From Corynebacterium hylobatis (GTDB lineage Bacteria; Actinomycetota; Actinomycetes; Mycobacteriales; Mycobacteriaceae), in the NCBI RefSeq assembly GCF_003955685.1, contig NZ_RXHJ01000001.1, positions 62,001 through 126,000 of the forward strand: DNA of 64,000 nucleotides. The letters are read 5' to 3'. Shown here piece by piece: positions 16,986-26,046 of this stretch; position 1 is the stretch's first letter; every line of letters begins with the position of its first letter. The translations under genes were made by a program, and so were the position numbers. Below the pieces are notes generated by a model. It saw only the letters and a list, made by a program, of their open reading frames with translations, was not told where the DNA came from and ran no database searches.

Positions 16986-17993
16986 ATGGTCCCGGAGAAA
17001 CCCCGGCCCACCCTGAAGGACATCGCCCTGCAGGCCGGAGTCTCCATCGCCACCGTCTCCCGGGCGCTCGCGGATAACCCGGCGGTGATGCAGCAGACCC
17101 GCGAACGGATCCAGGCACTGGCCGCTGAGCTGGGTTACCTGCCCAATGCCCAGGCGCGTGCACTGCAGAGTTCCCGGACCAACACCATCGGCGTGGTCGT
17201 GCCCAGCCTGATCAACCACTACTTCGCCGCCATGGTCACCGCACTGCAGGATGCCGCCGAGGCCGTGGACATGGCGGTGATCATCACCAACAGCAACGAA
17301 AATCCCACGGTGCTGGCCTCCTCACTGGATTTCCTGGCCAGCCACGGGGTGGACGGCATCATCTGCGTCCCGGACGAGGGGTGCGCGGATCAACTCGAGG
17401 AACTGCACCGCCGGTCCCTGCCCCTGGTGCTGGTGGACCGCGAACTCCCCGCCAGCACCATCCCCACCGTCGTCTCCGACCCGGAACCCGGCATCAGGGA
17501 GGCCGTTGCCCTGCTGGCACGGCACAACGCACTGCCGCTCGGTTACCTCTCCGGGCCGACGGGCACCTCCACGGGACGCCACCGCCTGGACACCTTCCGG
17601 CAGGCCTGCGCCGAGGCCGGACTCCCCGAGCAACCTGTCTTTCTCGGCGGTTATGAACAACACCAGGGTTTCGAGGGCGCGAACCACCTCATCGGCCAGG
17701 GTGTGAAAACACTGTTCGCCGGGGATTCCATGATGACCATCGGTGTCCTCGAGGCCTGCCACCGGGCGGGCCTGCGCATCGGCGAGGACATCAGCGTGAT
17801 CGGCTTCGACAGCCAACCACTGTTCGACCTGCAGCCCCGCCCGCTGACCCTGATCGACCAGCAGGTGGAGATCATGGCCCACCGGGCCTTCGACGTACTC
17901 CACGAACTCATTGAGGGGAAGCAACCGCAGGACCGGTACCTGCGTATCCCCACCACCCTCATCGAACGCGAATCCATAAGGACCACATCATGA
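16986..17993 (+). CDS. uriR: LacI-family repressor of uridine/ribose operon
   Basis: A 335-residue regulator with an N-terminal LacI helix-turn-helix (~9-35: TLKDIALQAGVSIATVSRAL), a hinge helix (NAQARALQSSRT), and a periplasmic-binding-protein-like effector domain (TNTIGVVVPSLINHYFA to the end). It heads the operon uriR-rbsK-uriT-uriH, the gene order I know from C. glutamicum, where this regulator controls uridine and ribose use. GAGGTGAG lies five bases before the ATG. The 31-bp palindrome immediately upstream is the expected operator. The stop codon overlaps the rbsK start as ATGA. Confidence 0.9.
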   Translation: MVPEKPRPTLKDIALQAGVSIATVSRALADNPAVMQQTRERIQALAAELGYLPNAQARALQSSRTNTIGVVVPSLINHYFAAMVTALQDAAEAVDMAVIITNSNENPTVLASSLDFLASHGVDGIICVPDEGCADQLEELHRRSLPLVLVDRELPASTIPTVVSDPEPGIREAVALLARHNALPLGYLSGPTGTSTGRHRLDTFRQACAEAGLPEQPVFLGGYEQHQGFEGANHLIGQGVKTLFAGDSMMTIGVLEACHRAGLRIGEDISVIGFDSQPLFDLQPRPLTLIDQQVEIMAHRAFDVLHELIEGKQPQDRYLRIPTTLIERESIRTTS

Positions 17994-18898
17994 CAGCCAT
18001 CGCCGTGGTCGGTTCCATCAACGCCGACCTGACCACCCACGTCCACCGCCACCCCAGCCCCGGGGAAACCCTGTTGGGCAGCGGTGGTGACATCAGCGCC
18101 GGCGGCAAGGGAGCCAACCAGGCTGTGGCCGCGGCGCAGCTGGGCGCGGACGTGACCATGATCGGTGCCGTCGGCTCCGATTCCATGGCCGCGGCCGCCC
18201 TGGAACACCTGCGCACCTCCGGCGCGGACACCTCCGCCATCACCACCGTGGCCGGCCCCACCGGACTGGCGGTGATCACGGTCGCCGAGGACGGCGAGAA
18301 CACCATCATCGTCGTCCCCGGCGCCAACGCCAGCGTGGACGGGACTTACGTGGACACCCACGCGCAGACCGTGGCCGAGGCCGGGATCCTGCTGCTCCAG
18401 GGCGAGATTCCGGCTGACGGTTTCGACCGCGCGGTGGACCTCGCGAAAGGGCGGGTGGTGGTCAACCTCGCCCCGGTCGTCCCGGTCGGAATCAAGCAGC
18501 TGCTGCGCTCCGATCCCCTGCTGGTCAACGAGCACGAGGGCGCCCTCGTGCTGGACCTGCTCGGCGTGCCCTTCGCGGAGAGCGACCCCGCCACCCTGGT
18601 CAGCGCCCTGCTGGCCCAGGGTTTTGTCTCCGTGGTGATGACACTCGGTGCCGCCGGCGCCATCGTCGGCGATACGGAAGGCCTCACCGACATCCCCACC
18701 CCGCAGATCACGGCCGTGGACACGACGGGCAGTGGTGACGCCTTCGCGGGCGCGCTCGTCGCAAAGCTCGCTGCGGGCGCGACTCTGATTGAAGCGGCAG
18801 AATTCGCCGCCCGCGTCGGCGCTTTCGCCGCCACCCGGCCCGGCGCGCAGGCCTCCTACCCCACGCTCGCTGACACCCTCCCCGCCGTCCACAACTGA
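17990..18898 (+). CDS. rbsK: Ribokinase (PfkB family)
   Basis: A 302-residue cytoplasmic kinase converting ribose to ribose 5-phosphate with ATP. PfkB signatures are GGKGANQAVAAAQLG (~40-54) near the N-terminus and DTTGSGDAFAGAL (~243-255), whose Asp is the catalytic base. VGSINADL and PGETLLG also fit. It overlaps uriR by 4 bp, so translation is coupled. In this operon the ribose would come from uridine cleavage by UriH. Confidence 0.93.
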   Translation: MTAIAVVGSINADLTTHVHRHPSPGETLLGSGGDISAGGKGANQAVAAAQLGADVTMIGAVGSDSMAAAALEHLRTSGADTSAITTVAGPTGLAVITVAEDGENTIIVVPGANASVDGTYVDTHAQTVAEAGILLLQGEIPADGFDRAVDLAKGRVVVNLAPVVPVGIKQLLRSDPLLVNEHEGALVLDLLGVPFAESDPATLVSALLAQGFVSVVMTLGAAGAIVGDTEGLTDIPTPQITAVDTTGSGDAFAGALVAKLAAGATLIEAAEFAARVGAFAATRPGAQASYPTLADTLPAVHN

Positions 18899-18925
18899 AT
18901 CACACCCACCGAATCGAGAGGGACC

Positions 18926-20377
18926 ATGTCCATAACCGTCGAGCCGAGAAGAGCCTCGGCTGCCACGATCGTCCCGTTGATGATCGCCCTGCTGGTCGCG
19001 GTGTTCGCCTTCCAGCTCAATGCCTCCATGCTCGCCCCCGCCCTGGCCACGATGGAGGTCGAGCTCAGCGCGACCCCGGCCCAGATCGGCATGACCCAGA
19101 CCGCGTTCTTCACCGCGGCCGCCCTGTTCTCCCTGTTCCTGCCCCGCTGGGGTGACCTGATCGGTCGCCGCAAAGTGCTGATCGGCATGATGATCGTCAC
19201 CGGCATCGGCTGTGTCGTCGCTGCGCTGGCCCCGAATGTTGCCGTCCTGTTCCTCGGCCGTCTGATCCAGGGTGCCGCCGGCCCGACGGTGCCCCTATGC
19301 CTGATCATCCTGCGCCAGCAGGTGCCCAATGAGAAGCAGTATGCCCTGCTGCTGGGTATCGTGACCTCCGTCAACGGTGGCATCGGCGGTGTGGATGCGA
19401 TCGCCGGTGGTTGGCTGGCCGAGCACCTCGGTTTCCGCTCCATCTTCTGGGTCATGGCCGTGTTCTGTGCGGTCGCCATCGTCGCGCTGCCCCTCGGGGT
19501 GAGGGAATCCACCGCCGAGCAGACCCCGAAGATGGACTGGCTCGGTGTGCTGCCGCTGGCGGTGTCCATCGGCTCTCTGCTCATGGCCTTCAACGAGGCC
19601 GGGAAGCTTGTCGACGCCAACTGGATCCTCGTCGCCGTGCTGTTCGTGGTCGGCATCGCCGGCATCGTCGTCTTCTACAACATTGAGAAGCGCGTGAAAC
19701 ACCCGTTGGTCAGCGTGGAATACCTCGGCCAGCGCCGCACCTGGGCGCTGCTGCTGACCACCCTGCTGACCATGACGGGCGTGTTCGCCGTGATGAACGG
19801 TCTGCTGCCGAACCTGGCGCAGGACGACATCCACGGCGCGGGCATGTCCGCCGGTGTGGTGTCCTGGTGGACCCTGACCCCCTATGCCCTGGCCGGTCTG
19901 GTCTTCGGCCCGATCGCCGGTCTGCTGGCCGGAAAATTCGGCTACAAGATCGTCCTGCAGGTCGGCATCGCACTGACCATCGCCGGTGTCGCCGGAGCCA
20001 CCCTCCTGGTGGGCAGCACCTCATCGCTGGCCTACCTGGGTATCTCCATCTTCGTCGGCATCACCTACGCGGGTATCGCCAACATCATGCTCAACGGCCT
20101 CGGCGTGGTGCTCTCCCCCGCCGACAACCAGGGCTACCTGCCGGGCATGAACGCCGGCGCCTTCAACCTCGGTGCCGGTATCTCGTTCGCCATCCTCTTC
20201 GCCGTGGCCACCAGCTTCGGCGACACCGGCGGCGGTTATGCCGCAGGCATGTGGGCGGGTGTGATCATCCTGGCCCTGGCCTTCCTGTGCTCCCTGCTCA
20301 TTCCCCGTCCGGAATCCATCACGGATACGGTGGCGGCCAGGAACCTGGCTGAGACATCCGCCCCCGTGACCAACTGA
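18926..20377 (+). CDS. uriT: MFS transporter, uridine uptake (UriT-like)
   Basis: A 483-residue multi-spanning membrane protein, probably 14 helices (DHA2-like drug/metabolite transporter fold). The N-terminal half shows MLAPALATMEVEL and the loop 2-3 motif GDLIGRRKVLIGMM. By position in the uriR-rbsK-uriT-uriH operon it is the counterpart of the C. glutamicum uridine transporter; sequence alone would only say MFS. GAGAGGG lies before the ATG, 27 bases after rbsK. Confidence 0.85.
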   Translation: MSITVEPRRASAATIVPLMIALLVAVFAFQLNASMLAPALATMEVELSATPAQIGMTQTAFFTAAALFSLFLPRWGDLIGRRKVLIGMMIVTGIGCVVAALAPNVAVLFLGRLIQGAAGPTVPLCLIILRQQVPNEKQYALLLGIVTSVNGGIGGVDAIAGGWLAEHLGFRSIFWVMAVFCAVAIVALPLGVRESTAEQTPKMDWLGVLPLAVSIGSLLMAFNEAGKLVDANWILVAVLFVVGIAGIVVFYNIEKRVKHPLVSVEYLGQRRTWALLLTTLLTMTGVFAVMNGLLPNLAQDDIHGAGMSAGVVSWWTLTPYALAGLVFGPIAGLLAGKFGYKIVLQVGIALTIAGVAGATLLVGSTSSLAYLGISIFVGITYAGIANIMLNGLGVVLSPADNQGYLPGMNAGAFNLGAGISFAILFAVATSFGDTGGGYAAGMWAGVIILALAFLCSLLIPRPESITDTVAARNLAETSAPVTN

Positions 20378-20404
20378 CACCTCTGAATTATTAGGAGTTC
20401 CACT

Positions 20405-21343
20405 ATGACCACCAAGATCATCCTCGACTGCGATCCCGGCCACGATGACGCCGTGGCCATGCTGCTGGCCGCCGGCAACCCGGAGATCGAACTGCTCGGC
20501 ATCACCACCGTGGGTGGTAACCACACCCTGGACAAAGTCACCCACAACGCGCAGGTGGTGGCCACCATCGCCGGCATCGACGCACCCATCTACCCCGGCG
20601 TCACCCGCCCCCTGGTCCGCCCCGTCGAGGTGGCCGAGGACATCCACGGTGACACCGGCATGGAGATCCACAACTACGAGCTACCGGAGCCCACCGTCGC
20701 GGTGGAGGACACCCACGCCGTGGACTTCATCATCGACACCGTCATGAACAACGAGCCCGGCACCATCGCCCTGGTTCCGACCGGGCCGCTGACCAACATC
20801 GCCCTGGCCGTGCGCAAGGAACCGCGCATCGCCGAGCGCGTCAAGGAGGTCGTGCTCATGGGCGGCGGCTACCACGTGGGCAACTGGACCGCCGTGGCGG
20901 AGTTCAACATCAAGATCGACCCGGAGGCCGCCCACATCGTGTTCAACGAGTCCTGGCCCCTGACCATGGTCGGCCTCGACCTGACCCACCAGGCACTGGC
21001 CACCCCGGAGGTCGAGGAGAAACTGACCGCGCTGGGCACCGACGTCGCCGATTTCGTGGTCGCGCTTTTCGACGCCTTCCGCAAGAACTACAAGGACGCC
21101 CAGGGCTTCGATGACCCGCCGGTCCACGATCCCTGCGCGGTGGCCTACCTCATCGACCCTACCGTGTTCACCACCCGTAAGGCACCGCTGGATGTGGAGC
21201 TGCACGGCACGCTGACCACGGGCATGACCGTGGCTGATTTCCGGGCCCCGGCAGCCCAGGACTGCACCACCCAGGTCGCCGTCGACCTGGACTTCGACCG
21301 GTTCTGGGGTCTGGTCGTGGACGCCGTGAAGCGCATCGGTTAG
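20405..21343 (+). CDS. uriH: Uridine-preferring nucleoside hydrolase
   Basis: A 312-residue cytoplasmic ribonucleoside hydrolase that splits uridine to uracil and ribose. The family Ca2+/catalytic signature DCDPGHDDA is at the N-terminus (~8-16). GGNHTLDKVT, ALVPTGPLTNIALA, EVVLMGGG, AEFNIKIDPEAA and a C-terminal HDPCAVAYL (active-site His) complete the IU-nucleoside hydrolase pattern. AGGAG precedes the ATG. It is the last gene of the operon and is followed by a strong terminator. Confidence 0.93.
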   Translation: MTTKIILDCDPGHDDAVAMLLAAGNPEIELLGITTVGGNHTLDKVTHNAQVVATIAGIDAPIYPGVTRPLVRPVEVAEDIHGDTGMEIHNYELPEPTVAVEDTHAVDFIIDTVMNNEPGTIALVPTGPLTNIALAVRKEPRIAERVKEVVLMGGGYHVGNWTAVAEFNIKIDPEAAHIVFNESWPLTMVGLDLTHQALATPEVEEKLTALGTDVADFVVALFDAFRKNYKDAQGFDDPPVHDPCAVAYLIDPTVFTTRKAPLDVELHGTLTTGMTVADFRAPAAQDCTTQVAVDLDFDRFWGLVVDAVKRIG

Positions 21344-21659
21344 CTCTGCTTCTTCGACAGGGCGTGCCCCCACCAATGATGGTGCGGGCACGCCCTTGTC
21401 TCGTCCACCTTGCGGCCGGTATCCCGGCGCCCATGGTGGGGGAACAGGGTCCGAATCCACCCACGCGGATCACCATGATCACGGTTGTCCGGTGGTGTCC
21501 ACCGAGGCGGGGGTCAGGGGCGGCCCGTCCAACCGTCGGCGATCTGTGCAGTGCGAGCCACTTTTCAAGCGTCGCTGACACACAGGATCGGCGTAGCCGG
21601 TTCTTGCGGGTTTCGGGGACGGGAATCATCTCCCGGGGCATCACCCCTGTTCAACAGCC
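21344..21659. other. Intergenic stretch without recognised gene
   Basis: Apart from the uri terminator at its left end, these 316 bases show no ORF with coding character, no RNA gene and no clear repeat. The GerW-like gene ends at 21660 on the other strand. Confidence 0.5.
21359..21400 (+). terminator. Strong terminator of the uri operon
   Basis: AGGGCGTGCCC (21359-21369) pairs with GGGCACGCCCT (21386-21396), with an inner CACC/GGTG stem, followed by TTGTCTCG. Confidence 0.85.
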
Positions 21660-22061
21660 TTAGTTTCGGGAGGTCACAACCCAGGCCACGATCGCCGCCA
21701 GTCCGAGCATCATGCCGCTGGCGGCGAGGCGGTTGAAGTCAAGGGCGGGCACCCACTGGGCTTCTCCGTCACGGATGAGGTAGATACCGTCGGCTTTCAC
21801 GTTGACCCCGAAACCACCCCCGCCTCCCTCCTCGGAACCGGGTCTGCCTCCGGATCCGTCGTTGTCATCCGGCTTGTCGCTGTCTGGCCGGTCGGAGGAG
21901 CCGGAACCGAAACCGACTCCTGATCCGCCGGACACTCGCGCGACTGGAATGACCAGCGCTCCATCGGTTTCCACGGGTTCCCCGAACACCCGTCGGACAG
22001 TGAGTATGTCCTTGACCGCCTCCGTTAGCCGGCCCAAGTCGGGGACTTGAAAAGTAGCCAT
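21660..22061 (-). CDS. GerW/YtfJ-family protein
   Basis: A 133-residue protein starting MATFQVPDLGRLTEAVKDIL. It has the family pattern of an N-terminal helix, a VETDGALVIPVARVSGGSG strand region, a Gly/Asp-rich linker, GFGVNVKADGIYLI and a final hydrophobic helix (MMLGLAAIVAWVV) that is probably membrane-embedded. GerW (YtfJ) is a spore protein in Bacillus, but homologues are common in non-sporulating actinobacteria, where the role is unknown. The ATG at 22061 is preceded by AAGGAAGG; a longer reading to 22154 is not supported. A TATAGT box lies upstream near 22125. Confidence 0.82.
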   Translation of the reverse strand: MATFQVPDLGRLTEAVKDILTVRRVFGEPVETDGALVIPVARVSGGSGVGFGSGSSDRPDSDKPDDNDGSGGRPGSEEGGGGGFGVNVKADGIYLIRDGEAQWVPALDFNRLAASGMMLGLAAIVAWVVTSRN

Positions 22062-22353
22062 GATGACCTTCCTTGTTGATGGGAATGACCCAGTTTCATT
22101 TGTGATTGCCATCACTGTCACTATAGGCGGACCAGAATACAGCGGGAAGCTCAATGCCCGGGATTCTCCCGGCCCATCCCGGGTTCAGGAGCGACAGGCC
22201 ACCGAACCGGCTTCCGTCTAAATCGCCCCTGGGAATCGACCACACGTTTTTGGCTCCCGATAGGTAGTGCTGTCTCTACCCAACGCCAGATCGGTACGGG
22301 CCCTCCCAGCGAGCGGGCGAGCCCGACCCGCCTTGGGTGCCAGTCACGGGTCC

Positions 22354-24375
22354 TCACAGGTGCAGTTCGGTGCCCAGAACGATGGTTCGGGTGGGTGGGA
22401 GATGGAAGATTTCGGTACGGTTGGCCTGATTTTTCTCCAGGCTGAGAAACAGCTTCTCCCGCCAGTCCCGCAGGCGGTGCGTGCGGGGTGGACGCAACGT
22501 GAGCACCGAGAGGAAATAGAGCGCCTGGTTAAGGTCGATGTGAAGCTCGGGGCTCTGATCCACGGCCAGGGCAAGATTGCGGGGAATGTCCTGATCATCG
22601 GTGAACCCGACCCGGATGCTCACGTGCACGATGCCGTCCGCCGGCGAACCGACGTCATCGACTGAGACCCGGTCCGCAGGGCGCACGTGCGGGATGTTCA
22701 TGTGGACGATCCGCACGATGACGACGTGGTCATGGAGCATGTGGAAGTCAGTGACGAACTTGACAAGGGCCAACGGAGTGGCATCCGCACTGGCATGCGG
22801 GAACACCGCCACACCCGGAACCCGGCGGACCCGCGCATCCCGCAGGGACGCCACGAACTGCGGCAGCGGTCCCTCCAGCTCACCGCGAGCACTGGCGACA
22901 CGATCGCTGCCGGTGCGCCAGGTCACCATGACGAGCACAACCAGCGCTGCGATCAACAGGGGCAGCCAACCGCCGGCGAAGAGTTTGGTGAGGCTGGCAC
23001 CCAGGAGCAGCAACTCCAATGAACCGATCACCGTGGCAAAAGCGACCAACTTCCACCAGCTCCAGCGCCACACCGTGGCGGCGAACAACAGGAAGAGGAG
23101 GGACACCAGCACCAGGGTGCCCGTCACCGCGAGACCATAGGCATTCGCCAGCTTGGCGGAGGAGGAGAAAAGGAGAACCAATGCCATGACCGCCAGGAAC
23201 AGACCCCAGTTGACCATGGACAGATAAATCTGGCCTTCCTCCCTCCGGGAGGTGTGTTTGACCGCCAACCTCGGCAACAGACCGAGTCGGATGGCCTGGC
23301 GGGTCACCGAGAAAGCCCCGGAGATCACCGCCTGCGACGCGATGATCGTCGCGATGGTGGCGAAAATGACCAGAGGTATCTGCAGGGCCGATGGGGCAAG
23401 GTAGAACATGGGGTTGGCCACCGCTGCCGGGGTGGAGATAACCAGTGCCCCCTGGCCCAGGTAGACGAGGATGAGGGCGGGCATGGCGACAGCGAGCCAG
23501 GCCAGGCGCACCGCCCGGGCCCCGAAATGCCCCAGATCTGCGTAGAGAGCCTCCGCGCCGGTGACCGTCAGCACCACAGCCCCGAGTAACACGAATGCCT
23601 GGAACGGGTGGCGCACCACCAGTTCGAGTGCCCAGTGCGGCGACAGGCTCAACAGGATCTCAGGGTGGGCAATGATCTGCGGAATCCCCAGCAGCGCCAT
23701 GGTGGCGAACCAGGCCAGCATGATGGGCCCGAAAGCACGCGCAACCTGACCGGTGCCGAAAGGCTGAACGGCGAATAGTCCGGCGAGGATGACCACCGCC
23801 ACCGGCACGACCAGTCGTTCCAGGTTCGGGTTGACCACCGTCAGACCTTCGACTGCGCTGAGCACGGAGATGGCGGGGGTGATGACCGCGTCACCGTAGA
23901 ACAGGGCGGCGCCGAACATGCCGAGGATGGTGACGGCCGTGCCGAGCCATTTCCGGGCGGTGAGGTGGCGGCGCAGCAAGGCGACCAGGGCGAGAATCCC
24001 GCCCTCCCCGTCGTTGTCGGCGCGGGTGACCAGCAGTACGTACTTGACGGTGACGATGATGGTGATCGTCCACAGGACCATGGAGATGATGCCGTAGACA
24101 TTCTCCGGGGCGACGGTGATGGCGTTGTGCTCCATGCTGAAGGCGGTGTGCAGTGCATAGAGCGGACTGGTGCCGATGTCGCCGAAAACCACACCGAGGG
24201 CACCGAGGGCAAGCGGCCAGGACGGTGGTCGAAACGTGCTCTTTGAGTGCCCGTCAACTTTCATTGAGGAGACGGCGGTGGAACCGGTGTGGTCTGATGA
24301 GGGGGATGCGGGGCCCTTACCCTGCGGGGGCTGTTTCGGGGATTCACTCGGCCCGTGGAACTGGGAGTTGTCCAT
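22354..24375 (-). CDS. kup: Potassium uptake protein Kup
   Basis: A 673-residue K+/H+ symporter of the KUP/HAK/KT family, with about 12 membrane helices over residues ~50-480 and a cytosolic C-terminal domain. The hallmark GVVFGDIGTSPLYAL is at ~61-75, followed by DNDGEGGILALVALLRR, FYGDAVITPAISVLSAVEGL and TGAEALYADLGHFG. The first 45 residues are a hydrophilic extension rich in Pro, Ser and Gly. The start ATG at 24375 has GAGGAG 13 bases upstream, and that Shine-Dalgarno sequence lies within one arm of a 9-bp inverted repeat (24391-24458). Expression may therefore be controlled by RNA structure. Confidence 0.93.
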   Translation of the reverse strand: MDNSQFHGPSESPKQPPQGKGPASPSSDHTGSTAVSSMKVDGHSKSTFRPPSWPLALGALGVVFGDIGTSPLYALHTAFSMEHNAITVAPENVYGIISMVLWTITIIVTVKYVLLVTRADNDGEGGILALVALLRRHLTARKWLGTAVTILGMFGAALFYGDAVITPAISVLSAVEGLTVVNPNLERLVVPVAVVILAGLFAVQPFGTGQVARAFGPIMLAWFATMALLGIPQIIAHPEILLSLSPHWALELVVRHPFQAFVLLGAVVLTVTGAEALYADLGHFGARAVRLAWLAVAMPALILVYLGQGALVISTPAAVANPMFYLAPSALQIPLVIFATIATIIASQAVISGAFSVTRQAIRLGLLPRLAVKHTSRREEGQIYLSMVNWGLFLAVMALVLLFSSSAKLANAYGLAVTGTLVLVSLLFLLFAATVWRWSWWKLVAFATVIGSLELLLLGASLTKLFAGGWLPLLIAALVVLVMVTWRTGSDRVASARGELEGPLPQFVASLRDARVRRVPGVAVFPHASADATPLALVKFVTDFHMLHDHVVIVRIVHMNIPHVRPADRVSVDDVGSPADGIVHVSIRVGFTDDQDIPRNLALAVDQSPELHIDLNQALYFLSVLTLRPPRTHRLRDWREKLFLSLEKNQANRTEIFHLPPTRTIVLGTELHL

Positions 24376-24387
24376 GAGACATAGTGT

Positions 24388-24458
24388 GCTCCTCAGCGGG
24401 TACCTTGGCTACGGTTTTCCAGCTCTCCCCGAAAAATATGTTGTCCTCACCGCTGAGG
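24388..24458 (-). promoter_or_regulatory. Structured leader of kup, SD-sequestering stem
   Basis: CCTCAGCGG (24391-24399 on plus) and CCGCTGAGG (24450-24458) are exact reverse complements, 50 bases apart. On the kup transcript the downstream arm includes most of the GAGGAG Shine-Dalgarno sequence. I could not match the loop to a known riboswitch class. Confidence 0.5.
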
Positions 24459-24560
24459 GCGTGGGCGTGGCATAACCACAACCACGGATATTTTCCCCCC
24501 GTGAAGCCATCCTGCGGTCGGTGAGGTGAGGCCGCCGTCCTGGATGAGCTGTGCAGGACA

Positions 24561-25535
24561 CTAGAACCAGGCCTGTGCCAGCAGTTCCAGGGAGCGGTTG
24601 CGCACGGCGGGGTCGAAGGCGTAGGTGACGGTGATCAGCTCGTCCGCGCCGGTGCGTTCCTGGAAGTCCGCCAGCTGCTCCTTCGCGGTCTCCGGGGAGC
24701 CGACCGCCTGGATCCGCAGGCCGTCCTGTCGCGGGATCGAATCCGGATCCACCGGCGGCTGGATGGGGCGGGACTGGCCACTGCGGATGTCCAGGAACAT
24801 CTGCTCCACGGTGGTGAACTGCCGCTGTGCCTCCTCGTCGGTGTCGGCGACCATGACGTTGATCCCCGCCATGACGTAGGGCTTCTCGAGCTGCGCGGTG
24901 GGTGCCTCCGTGCTGAAGGAGCTGCGGTAGACCTCGATGGCGTCGTCGATCTGGTCGGGCGCGAAATGCGAGGCCAGGGAGAACGGCAGGCCCAGCTGCC
25001 CGGCTATTGACGCCCCGTTCACCGTCGACCCCAGCACCCACACCGGCACCTTCGTCCCGGTGGAGGCCGCGGAGACGATCGGCATGCTGTGTGCGGTGCC
25101 GTCCTCGCCGAACCAGCCCTGCAGGTCGTAGATGTGCTGGGCGAAGGCCTGCGGTTCCGCAGAAGAGCGGCTGAGCGCCCGGGCGGTCATCTGGTCGGTG
25201 CCCGGCGCCCGGCCCAGGCCGAGGTCGATGCGGTCGCCGTGGATGTTGGCCAGGGTGCCGTATTGCTCAGCGACCATGAGTGGTGCGTGGTTGGGCAGCA
25301 TCACCCCACCGGAGCCCACCCGGATCCTGTCGGTCACGGAGGCCGCCTGGGAAATCAGCAGCGAGGTCGCACTCGAGGCGAGGTTCGCGGTGTTGTGGTG
25401 CTCCGCGAACCACAGACGCTCATAGCCCAGCTGGTCAGCGAGGCGGGCGGAGTCCATGGAGGCCGCGATCGCATCAGCTGCGGTGGCGCCCTCGGAGATG
25501 GAGACCAGGTCAAGAATGCTCAACGGCACAGACAA
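24561..25535 (-). CDS. Luciferase-like (LLM class) flavin monooxygenase
   Basis: A protein of about 324 residues beginning VPLSILDLVSI, with the TIM-barrel motifs of single-component YhbW/MsnO8-type flavin monooxygenases: YERLWFAEHHN, RIRVGSGGVMLPNHAP, DLGLGRAPGTDQ and VWVLGSTVNGA. These enzymes use reduced flavin and O2 on unknown substrates. The start is uncertain: a TTG at 25535 has AAGGA nine bases upstream and is preferred. GTG 25529 would give the typical MPLSILDL start, and an ATG at 25607 would add 24 residues with no ribosome site. It is divergent from cmtR. Confidence 0.85.
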   Translation of the reverse strand: MSVPLSILDLVSISEGATAADAIAASMDSARLADQLGYERLWFAEHHNTANLASSATSLLISQAASVTDRIRVGSGGVMLPNHAPLMVAEQYGTLANIHGDRIDLGLGRAPGTDQMTARALSRSSAEPQAFAQHIYDLQGWFGEDGTAHSMPIVSAASTGTKVPVWVLGSTVNGASIAGQLGLPFSLASHFAPDQIDDAIEVYRSSFSTEAPTAQLEKPYVMAGINVMVADTDEEAQRQFTTVEQMFLDIRSGQSRPIQPPVDPDSIPRQDGLRIQAVGSPETAKEQLADFQERTGADELITVTYAFDPAVRNRSLELLAQAWF

Positions 25536-25657
25536 AACAGAAGATCCTTCAGGTTGCTCAAGCGGGAATACGTCCACCAGGTGCAACCCGCCCGGTGCCG
25601 CTTCCATTCCGGTCGGGAGCGGCGGCGGGTTGCACAGAAGCCAGCAGGCACCCGATA

Positions 25658-25687
25658 GGTCAGTGAATGATGTATGGTCAGTGCATG
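25658..25687. promoter_or_regulatory. Direct repeat GGTCAGTG(A/C)ATG over the cmtR promoter
   Basis: GGTCAGTGAATG (25658-25669) and GGTCAGTGCATG (25676-25687) repeat with an 18-bp period and flank the -10 box. The second copy overlaps the start codon. This is a plausible CmtR binding site. Confidence 0.5.
25673..25678 (+). promoter_or_regulatory. -10 box of cmtR, leaderless
   Basis: TATGGT with an upstream TG (TGTATGGT context) ends six bases before the ATG at 25685, placing the transcript start on the start codon. Confidence 0.6.
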
Positions 25688-26044
25688 CTGACCATAGCTT
25701 CCCGTGTGGATGTCATGAACCGACTGGGCCGTGCGATGGCTGACCCCACCCGGTCCCGGATACTGTTGTCCCTGCTGGAGAGGCCGGGGTACCCGGCCCA
25801 GCTGGCCCGTGATCTGGGTCTGTCGCGGACAAATGTCTCAAACCACCTGGCGTGTCTGCGTGGGTGCGGAATCGTGGTCTCCGAGCCGGAGGGCCGACGC
25901 ACCCGTTATGAGATGGCTGATGCCCATCTCTCCCGGGCGCTGACCGCCCTGGTGGAGACCACTCTCGCCGTCGATGAGGATGTCCCTTGTCTGGATCCCG
26001 CCTGCCCGGTCGAGGGATGCTGCAGCACCAGGGGAGGTGCGTAG
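25685..26044 (+). CDS. cmtR: ArsR-family Cd/Pb sensor CmtR
   Basis: A 119-residue metal-sensing repressor. Starting at the ATG 25685 gives Cys57 and Cys61 in LACLRGCG and Cys102 in PCLDP, the same three positions that bind Cd(II)/Pb(II) in M. tuberculosis CmtR, which also fixes the start. The winged helix spans ~20-75 (LARDLGLSRTNVSNHLACL). The C-terminus adds four more cysteines (ACP, GCC), more than in the mycobacterial protein. It is two bases upstream of the P-type ATPase gene it presumably controls. Confidence 0.93.
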   Translation: MLTIASRVDVMNRLGRAMADPTRSRILLSLLERPGYPAQLARDLGLSRTNVSNHLACLRGCGIVVSEPEGRRTRYEMADAHLSRALTALVETTLAVDEDVPCLDPACPVEGCCSTRGGA

Positions 26045-26046
26045 CA

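Noticed and set aside
24388..24560. c-di-AMP (ydaO) riboswitch upstream of kup
   Set aside because: The region is structured, but I could not find the conserved ydaO sequence blocks; reported only as an unassigned leader.
25536..25607. ATG start at 25607 for the luciferase-like gene
   Set aside because: No ribosome site, and the added 24 residues precede the usual family N-terminus.
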